Part shown: positions 56,342-64,000 of the stretch, one piece after another
Numbering within the stretch: the stretch's first letter is position 1
Layout of the letters: every line of letters starts with the position of its first letter
Assembly: GCA_021613535.1 (NCBI GenBank)
Contig: CP075496.1
Coordinates: 1,302,001 to 1,366,000, forward strand
Source of the DNA: Adineta vaga
Lineage: Eukaryota; Rotifera
Direction: 5' to 3'
Length of the DNA: 64,000 bases
Program-made: the position numbers and the translations under genes
Notes under the pieces: generated by a model
What the model was told of the DNA's origin: nothing
The model's database searches: none
The model's input: the letters and a program-made list of their open reading frames with translations, nothing else

Positions 56342-59034
56342 TGTTTTAGCCATATGAAGATAGATGAACAAAATTATGAAGAGACCAAAATATTCTAATT
56401 AACAATCGACAAACACGATAAAGAAATATTTAACATGATCAATAAATCATATATAATCAGATGTATGAAGCTATTATATCATTCAATCTAGAAAGTCAAA
56501 TAATCAATATCAAGGTTTATATTATTATCTATCTTATGTGATATTGAATAAGGTCGAAAAATCAAGGCAAATAAAAGCCCTATGAGTCATGAAGATTGAA
56601 TAACTATCATCATAGGATCAGTCAAAACAAATCTCGTATGCAGAAGAGAAAACTACCTCTACATTTATAGATGATTTCTCTGTAAATGAAATTCAGAAAA
56701 CTGATTGTGAAATTTCTAAAGCGAAAAATTTCCAATGATTCATCTAGTGAGACATATAGTGACATCTATTACCGCTAGTAGTTTAAAGACTTCGCATTAT
56801 ATCATATACAGTGCTTGATTGACTTACGCCATCAGAATCAGAACTTAATAATAGAAGAAAGAAGAAAAACATGATGAAAATGAGTATATTTGTTTTAATT
56901 ACTAATATTTTCTAATTAAGAGACAGAATATTAGTCAAATGAATAGATTTTTATATACGTCACTATTCCTATTTCTAGCTTTGTTTTTTTCTCGTTATAT
57001 TTCTCTCTCGTTCAGTCTGTACTTGTTATGCCCTGAATCTTACCCAGATACAGTTCATAAGAATGATCTTCACTATGATCGTATATGTGTTATATTCTCT
57101 TTTGTTCCCGTTTCTGTTCTTTTATATAGGTATTTTCCCCTCTTGTCATTCTCTCTATCGAGAGGTATTTTCTTCTCTTTCATATATGGGGGATTAGTCC
57201 TCTCTCTGTTATCTTTCATATTATTCTAGATGTTCATTTTAGGGATTTACCTTGCGTATTCATATATGGTTTTTTTCCTTTTGCAAACCTATATATATAT
57301 ATATATACGTTCATTTTGTATCGAGAGTGTGTGCGATAAGATAAACGTCAAGTGAATAAAGAGGGTATAACAGTACTTCTATTAGTTATAGTGAATCTGA
57401 CAATTTAAACATCGGAGATATTCGAACAAATACGAAAATAGCTTGGATGATAAATTAATCGGTATATGTTTTAGTCATGTTAGATTATATATAGATAACA
57501 GAATAAGGTTAAAGAGCAGTCTAATCTTATAACTACAAAGCAATATCCAACACCCATCCTCTGAAGACCTTTCTTTAACTAAAAAGCAACTATAGAGCTA
57601 CTGACCATATTTGTATCCTTTTGTTGAGAATCTGAGGAATACAGCAACTGTAAAATGTTCTCATTTAAGCTGCAAAATTGATTTGATTTGATGTAACCTT
57701 TTCGATTGACTAAACAAATTGAATTACTGGAAATTCTATAATAATCTGAGATTATCCTGATAAAAAAAGAATAACAATATCAGATAGAAAGATTTATGCC
57801 ATCTAATATCGGCATCTATTGATACGGAGAAGTCGAAAGAAAAGGAATTCAAATACGAAATGATTAGATTATACTTTGTTACAAATCGATCATCATTCAA
57901 AAACGTTTCTTTATAACATCAATCGTTAGAAATAACTAGACAAGAATTTCATTGGTAGAAATTAACTTCAATCGACAAACAATTTCTTTCCTTTAACCTT
58001 TAAATGCCAATCTGATTTTTATCAAATTATTCTTCAGAATACATTTTTCCTAAAACTTTTATTTAAGAACATTTCAAACGGATAAGTTCGCCTTCGTAAT
58101 CATAGAATTCGGTTTAGATTCTCCAGATTGATGTACGAAAATCATGTAGAATGAGGAAGTATGATTATTCAAAATCGCCATCGAATCATTACGAAAGTAT
58201 AGCCTTAGTTATTATAAGACATCAAGCGCAAACAGTATCAGATATTGTTTGATCGATAGACTTCGACATCTATTTTTCCGTAAAACTCGGAAGAAAAGAA
58301 ATTACAAAATAAGGAAGAATTGGAAAGAACCAGTGACATTTAATATTATATCGAGTTACACAAAAAGGAAACTTTTGATGAAATTACATGGTTGAATAGC
58401 AATGAATTCTTTCAAACATTTTAATTTATGAGAAAAATTTGTTTTGAATATGACTTTTCAATAAATTAATATCTCAAACAACATTTTCATATCGTATATG
58501 AATCAAGAAAGTCCTTCTCAAAAGTTCTCTTCTTTCTCAATGACATTTCTATTTCGAATCATAGTTTTTCATCTTTTCTAACTTGGATACGCATGAGTTC
58601 TCTCGAATATAAATTGATATTCTCCTAACTTCTTTCTTTCTCTTTTCGATTCAGATAATTTTTATCGCAAATAAAATCTCTATTGATTCTTTTTCTAGAT
58701 TGTTCGACAAATTGATCAATTAAAACCTTACACAAAAGATCATTTCTATTGCAAAGGTAAGTCAAGAAAAAGCCAAATGAAAACACTTGATGATATAAGC
58801 ATTTCAATAGATATGTGTGTGTTTTTTCTCTCTTGAAATACACTTTCGATTCGAAGGCATATTAATCATTCAACTATCACTGCCATCTATTCAATTATCT
58901 AAGTGACCATTGGCTCAATTTCCTTGTTGTCATTAATCATTCTTCCTTTCTTTTTTATTCCTCTTTCTGTCAATGAAATGAGACAAAAAAAACGGAAAAA
59001 AAAACAATTGAAGATTTTTCTTTTGTCTTTAGAT
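56342..59034. other. Large head-to-head intergenic, RBBP6 (-) and Scm (+)
   Basis: 2.7 kb, the longest gene-free stretch. Contains a (TA)n run near 57290-57306. The 56939-57229 frame is Phe/Leu/Ser-rich low complexity. An acceptor-like TCTTTAG ends at 59032, two bases before the Scm start codon, implying a 5' UTR exon upstream or trans-splicing. Confidence 0.5.
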
Positions 59035-61513
59035 ATGAGTTTATCTCCGATATCTTCTCCAACGAAAATGATTACTAATTCCAGTTCTTCAGATGATTCA
59101 CCAAAAGAAGAAGGTAATGTAAAAGAATGCCAAAGAATTGTTCTTTGAGAATTAATTCATTTTTAGAACATGATTGGCAAAGTTATTTAATTGAAACAAA
59201 TAGTGAAGCAGCACCAGCGGAAAATTTCAAACAAGTAAAGATAATTATGAGAAATGTGAAGAAATTCATTGAATTATTTATTTGTTCTAGACATTGATTC
59301 CACCAGAAAATAGTTTTGTTATAGGAGAAAAACTTGAATCAATTGATCCGCGAAATCAAGATTCATGGTGTATTGGAACAATTGTTGAGAAAGATGGACC
59401 AAGATTACGAATACGATTAGATGGAACTGATGATCGAAATGATTTTTGGCGTTTAGTTGATTCAACAGATATTCGTTGTTATGGAACAACAGCCAAACTA
59501 GTAGGAAGAATCGTTTTTATTTGTAATGCCATGTTCAAATATTCTTTTTCAGAATGGACAAATTGTTCCTCCACTTGGTTTTCAACAGAATTCGACACGT
59601 TGGGCAAAATATTTCGAAAAAAATGTGAAATCAGGTCCATTTGCAGCTGAATCATGTTTTAAATCTCAACCACCTAAGCCTGAAAAGAATTTTTTTAAAA
59701 AAGGACAAAAATTAGAAGCTGTTGATCCTCGACATCCCAATCTGATCTGTCCAGCGACAGTTAGTAATGTCATTCCAGGTGATCCGTCGATTAACGATAT
59801 CATTAGATGGATGGAGTTCATCGAATAATTTCAAAGTTGACTATGTATCGCGAGATATTTTTCCCGTTGGATGGTGTCGACTTGCAGGACTTCGAATTGC
59901 TAAAGTTGGAGGAAATCGTAAGTTTTATCTTGTATTTTCCAAATGAAATTCAATGATTTCGTCTTTAGCAGCCGCTCGAACATCGAATAAAACATTACCC
60001 GTAACTCCCAATAAACAAAATGGAAATGTACGATCACAACCAAAATCGAAGAAACCAGTTGTTTCGCCATCATCAAATGATTCATCTTATTCTCCAACAA
60101 CCATGGATGAGAAAAATAACAATCTAGTAACAAAACCTAAATCAAAATCGACATCATGTTTGAAAAAGGAACAAAGAAATTCCAATGAATTTGATGAAAA
60201 TATCAAAACAGAACGACCGATTGGTAAAACTAAACTTCACTCTTTCAATAAAAATTTCAATTCAACTCATATTTTAGTAACTGTATATCTAAATTATATG
60301 GATGATAATAGTGGAATGTTATTAAATCCACAAAAATTTCGTGTTTCAATGCCATCAATATTCGGTCCAGCAGAAATTCATACTGTCTTAGCAACAATAT
60401 TCAATTCTTGTATCAAATGTGCTTTTCAACAAACATCATTTCTCAAACGAATTCTCGATATATTTCCAGTACCAAAAGATCAAGAAAAAGATTCTTATAC
60501 ACAATTAAAATGTATGTGAAATAGACGAATTTATTCTAAGAATATAAATATTTTTCTAGTGGATAATGGAACAATTATTTTTCTATCACATTTGGATACA
60601 TTAGATGACTTTTGGGATGTTATTCGAACATTTCAAAATGTAATTCTTTCTGGGAATGATCTATTTATTTCAACTCCACCAGTAGCATCATTGAACAATC
60701 AAAGTAAACTATCGTAAAGAAATCCATACAATCGTAATTTGAATCTTTATTTATTTAGGTAATGGTTCATCGTCATCATTTCTCGATTCATCAGTATCAC
60801 CCGGTATGTATTGAATGAAAGTTTTTCAAAGAAAATAAAGTTTTTCTTTTCTAGATAAAAAAGAATGTGCTCCAGCAAATCGATCAACGATTAGTAATGC
60901 AATGAAACGGAAAAGTACAGAGTTAATATCATATTCAGGTATGAAAATATCTTTGAGTTTCTGAAATGATGTTTTTGCCTTTCTTTTAGACAATAAAACG
61001 TTTATTAGTAATGGTAAATCTGCTCGATCAGATTCGAATGAAAGATCAGTTTATGATACAAGTAACATTTTCAATGAAAAGGAAACTAATTCTTCTTTTG
61101 ATATTTAGAACCTTTATTGACTAACAATACTAATCCAATAACAACAAATCAACCAGCGATTAAAACCATACAAAATGGTAGTATGTTTATATTTGCGAAT
61201 TTAATATTCAAATTGATTTGTTTTCTTCTTATAGGTGGATCTCGTCGTCCAGAACGTTATACACCAAGTGAAGTTGCAGCATTTGTTCGTGGAATTGATC
61301 CATCCTTTGATAGTCTTGCTACACGTTTTCTCCAAGAGGTATTTTTTCTATTGATTTTCATTCATTGATTAATCCAGTCTAATTTGTTTCTAGGAAATCG
61401 ATGGCAAAGCTCTTCTTTTACTTAATACAGATACATTAATGCGACATATGGGTTTAAAACTTGGTCCATCCCTTAAAATCGTTCATCATATTGAAAATTT
61501 GAAGAAATCCTAG
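59035..61513 (+). CDS. SCM: Polycomb protein Scm-like: two MBT repeats, SLED and SAM domains; one-base frame break
   Basis: 12 exons, 59035-59113, 59167-59234, 59291-59500, 59553-59917, 59969-60511, 60560-60703, 60759-60803, 60855-60938, 60990-61061, 61109-61177, 61235-61338, 61394-61513; about 633 residues if the break is ignored. MBT1: LESIDPRNQDSWCIGTIVE...RLDGTDDRNDFWRLVDS. MBT2: KKGQKLEAVDPRHPNLICPA...DYVSRDIFPVGWC. SLED domain: LVTVYLNYMDDNSGMLLNP...GPAEIHTVLATIFNSCI. SAM: YTPSEVAAFVRGIDP...FLQEEIDGKALLLLNTDTLM...LGPSLKIVHHI. This order is that of Drosophila Scm and SCMH1/SCML2, which link PRC1 and PRC2 at silenced genes. Within exon 4 the frame shifts by one base at about 59784: the reading before (CPATVSNVIPGD) and after (RRLTISLDGWSSSNNF) are both clearly MBT2, and removal of one base restores every downstream phase. 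An assembly error or a null allele are both possible. Confidence 0.88.
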
Positions 61514-62157
61514 ACAAAGTCATATTGATCTTTTTGTTCTAGTCTGATCTATTGCATTGTTTGTTTGTTTTTTTCTAAACTAATTCTCGGTGATTCTTTT
61601 TGATTTGCACTCAAAATGAGAAGCACATGATCTTATTTTTGTATCATAACAGTGCACTCTCCATTTTCTCAAAATCGTTCATTTTCTTCTTTTCTATGTA
61701 TATATATATATATATATTATCGTCGAATGGGTTTATGTGAATATATTCAAAAGATTATGTTGAACCTTCTTGTCCGTTTAACTTATATGATGATCGAATC
61801 TGATGATTTTAGTTCTACTGTTGATTCAAAGAGAAAAAAACGTATAAAAGAGAAACTCTTTCTACTGTTTAAATATAAAATACATATATTTTGCCTGTTT
61901 GTGTGTATGTGTATGCTTTATTTTTGTTTCTATACTTATTTGTCAATAAATGATGATGTTGTTCTGTTGATTGTCACTAATTATGTAATGTTGTTGACTT
62001 TCTTTTCCTGTTTTTCTTTCTTTCTTTCTGTTTGTTTGTTTTTTTCTCTTCTGTTTCTTATATATAGTCTTGGAAATGATGAAGAAAAGAAAAGAAAATA
62101 AAATTTTAAACAACTTGAAAGATTGTGTCTACAATGAGATAATCCAATTTAGTTTAG
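61514..62157. other. Spacer with (TA)n and a candidate trans-splice acceptor
   Basis: 644 bases downstream of Scm on the same strand. A (TA)n run lies at about 61698-61718. The frame at 61652-62101 is hydrophobic low complexity and unsupported. TTTAGTTTAG ends at 62157, so the AG abuts the next ATG directly, as at trans-splice or 5' UTR acceptors. Confidence 0.45.
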
Positions 62158-62829
62158 ATGTCTTCATTGAATAATATTACAAAACGTTTTGCTTTGATTC
62201 TTATTGACCCTCAAAATGGTTTTATAAACGATGGTTGTTGGGCACGAATGTTTCCTCCAGGTCAATCAACTCCAATTCTTGAAGCTTTTCATCATATTGT
62301 ATCATTTCTTCGTTCAATACCAAATCCTTCATCGATTCCAATTTTAATCAGTGAAACAGGTTTTTCTCACCATGATCGACAAATCTTTGAACCTATTGAA
62401 AATGAACTTTCACAATGCAATTTTCTCTCGATTACTCGTACTTATAAACCTCATACGAATCTTTCGGTATGTTCAGGTGTTCGTCAATGGTTACAAGAGC
62501 AAGTCCATGAAAATATTGATGTTGTTATTGGTGGATGTACAATAACGTCATGTGTACGTGATTCATCAATTCAAATAAAAAAGCTCTTTCCACAATTGAA
62601 ATTATTTGTGGATCAAAGTTTATGTGCAGCAAGAAAAGACAATTATATTCAAAGATGTCAAAAATGTTTGGAAAGATATATGATTCATGCATCACCACCA
62701 GTAGAGGAATGTGCAGTTTGTTTAGGAAAAGATTCAAATGAAAAAAGTATTTCACCTGTCGAATTAGCTTTTCAACAAATGAAAAATGCTGGAGTGAAGG
62801 TTGTTGGGCAATACACGCTGATGATTTAG
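62158..62829 (+). CDS. Isochorismatase-like cysteine hydrolase
   Basis: Single exon, 223 residues. The fold's catalytic triad is visible: Asp17 in LILIDPQNGF, Lys97 in RTYKPHTN, and the nucleophile Cys132 in VVIGGCTITSCVRDSS, preceded by the usual Gly-rich strand. The family includes nicotinamidase, biuret and isochorismate hydrolases and animal ISOC proteins; the short RTYKPHTNLSV spacing and extra Cys/His-rich C-terminus (YIQRCQKCLERYM, VEECAVC) differ from ISOC1/2. No targeting signal, so it is likely cytosolic. Lack of introns in an intron-rich neighbourhood could indicate acquisition by transfer or retroposition; with one short gene this is weak evidence. Substrate unknown. Confidence 0.82.
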   Translation: MSSLNNITKRFALILIDPQNGFINDGCWARMFPPGQSTPILEAFHHIVSFLRSIPNPSSIPILISETGFSHHDRQIFEPIENELSQCNFLSITRTYKPHTNLSVCSGVRQWLQEQVHENIDVVIGGCTITSCVRDSSIQIKKLFPQLKLFVDQSLCAARKDNYIQRCQKCLERYMIHASPPVEECAVCLGKDSNEKSISPVELAFQQMKNAGVKVVGQYTLMI

Positions 62830-62891
62830 ATTAATATTAATATTATTAACATTGTTTTTATTATCGTCTTTTTATATTCGTTTTGCTTTAG

Positions 62892-63085
62892 ACAATAATA
62901 AAGCATTTATTGATGATAATAAATCAGCTCGATCAGATTCAAATGAAAGATCCGTTTGTGATACAAGTAACATTTTCATGAAATTAGAAATAAATTATTA
63001 TCCTTTTGTTTAAAACCTGTTTTGATGAATAATAACAATCCAATAAGAATAAATCAACCGGCAAGTAAAGCAACGCAAAATGGTG
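62892..63085 (+). pseudogene. Partial duplicate of Scm exons 9 and 10
   Basis: The segment after TTTAG at 62891 reads DNNKAFIDDNKSARSDSNERSVCDT with the same donor (ACAAGTAACATTTTCA) as Scm exon 9 (60990-61061), and 63021-63085 matches Scm exon 10 (NNNNPIRINQPASKATQNG against NNTNPITTNQPAIKTIQNG). The acceptor of the second exon has changed from TTTAG to TTTAA and is lost. No MBT or SAM exon accompanies it. It lies 1.9 kb downstream in the same orientation, across the hydrolase gene. Confidence 0.8.
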
Positions 63086-63220
63086 GTAAGTTTATTTATG
63101 AGAAGAATTTAAAATGTGAATGCGTCGATTATTCTATATTCTATTCGTCATATTTACCGTTTCAGGTAAAGATATTTGAGTGCGTTTCAATGGTGTTGGA
63201 AACTGATGTGGAATGACCCT

Positions 63221-64000
63221 TTACAGAAAATGATCAAATAGAAACACATGTAACATGTTATTTCGATTTTTATATTCTAAATTGATATTCCATCTTTATT
63301 ATTTGAATAATGATTACATGAACAGAAACAATATCAAAAGCAGTTTGGTAGGAACGAGTAATTTTCTTTTAATTTTCAAATGATGTTCGTATACATATAA
63401 ATAGATTGCTCTTAAAATAGATCTGATGATTGTTTCATATTGTTGAGAAACATTACTTATGCAAAGAATACGTCTTCCGTCGAAGAAAATTTATACTAAA
63501 ATGTCTAAACAAAACAGAAATTTCGATGGATTGTATCGAGAACAGTGAAATGCAACTGATGATTTTTTTAGTGCTGTTTGTTATAGCGGTCTTGGTAAGA
63601 TACACTCATTAATTGTAACAAAGCAGAAATACAATCGAAAATGTTTAAATAATTTTGTATCTATCGTTAATTCGATTTAGATTATGTCTTGTAATATTTT
63701 ATAAAAATTCTTTTATATGATCGTTTTTTATTTGTTTCACTCATATTAAAAGACATTCAATCACAAATAAATCGATCGATTTCCATAAAGTTCATTATGA
63801 GAACTCAATTAAGATGGATGAGATAATAAAATCTATCTCAATGGAACAAACATATTCTATTCGATGTCATTCATCATACATATAGATTGTTCACATAACT
63901 AATAGCAATAGAAATGACGCTCATAAGTACAATTTTGTTGTCCAACTTCTTCGATGACTTTGTTCATCGACACATTGAGTAAATATATACTCAGTCATTC
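63221..64000. other. Terminal intergenic stretch
   Basis: 780 bases, AT-rich, with no further Scm-like exon that I could recognise. The short frame at 63430-63612 has a hydrophobic end but no supporting context. Confidence 0.45.

Noticed and set aside
56939-57229. 96-codon Phe/Leu/Ser frame that could be read as a membrane protein
   Set aside because: Pyrimidine-rich low complexity, no splice context and no conserved motif.
61652-62101. 149-codon frame with hydrophobic stretches
   Set aside because: Overlaps a (TA)n run and poly-T DNA; composition is that of noncoding AT-rich sequence.
63430-63612. 60-codon frame ending in a hydrophobic segment
   Set aside because: Looks like a type II anchor by chance; no conserved motif and no spliced continuation.

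Overview
The window looks like a piece of a compact, AT-rich, intron-dense animal nuclear genome. Most introns are 45 to 70 bases with GT...AG ends, genes sit close together on both strands, and nearly all gene content is metazoan: an EML microtubule protein, TMEM62, RBBP6, Polycomb Scm, an SR splicing factor, TSSK, GPCRs and a neuropeptide precursor. Small introns, a PAN-kelch chimera with bacterial-style kelch repeats, a coiled-coil fragment of a type I associate with rotifer NHL proteins, and acceptor sites lying next to start codons together suggest a rotifer, most probably bdelloid. This is an inference from gene style; no species marker is present.

Layout. 0-9 kb: the end of a calcium-sensor gene (+), a short Noc/Elbow/ZNF703-like factor (-), a 7TM receptor (+), and a PAN-kelch gene (+) with two in-frame TGA codons, flanked by a pair of diverged direct repeats. 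9.7-18.1 kb: a 37-exon EML5/6-type gene (+). I followed it splice by splice and every phase agrees, giving about 2,112 residues with three HELP-WD units. Just 102 bases later comes an uncharacterised Pro/Ser-rich gene (+), preceded by an isolated splice acceptor, so the pair may be an operon. 20-26 kb: a FAM13-like C-terminal protein, a type II membrane glycosyltransferase-like protein, a TSSK-like kinase and a small protein carrying an Sp/NLZ-like box (all +). 27-31.7 kb (-): a group XII-like secreted phospholipase A2 and a 1,222-residue protein built around 28 tandem 13-residue repeats.

33-38.7 kb is gene-poor and holds decayed or partial genes: TPR, FkbM-like methyltransferase, coiled coil, a tRNA-like sequence and possible small fragments. 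39-43 kb (-): a peptide-type GPCR and an ANKRD45-like protein, the latter head to head with an SRSF7-like splicing factor (+). 45.5-47.1 kb: an EGF-repeat type I membrane protein (+). 48.5 kb: a small neuropeptide precursor (-). 49.3-52.1 kb: TMEM62 (+), tail to tail with RBBP6 (-, 52.4-56.3 kb). 59-61.5 kb: the Polycomb protein Scm (+), with a one-base frame break in its second MBT repeat. 62.2 kb: an isochorismatase-fold hydrolase (+), then a decayed copy of two Scm exons.

I found no phage, transposase, CRISPR or intact mobile element. The most novel items are the 28-unit repeat protein, the PLWxSR neuropeptide precursor, the two short proteins sharing an Sp/NLZ-like box, and the chimeric PAN-kelch gene. 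All exon coordinates come from manual reading of splice sites and phases, without transcript evidence.
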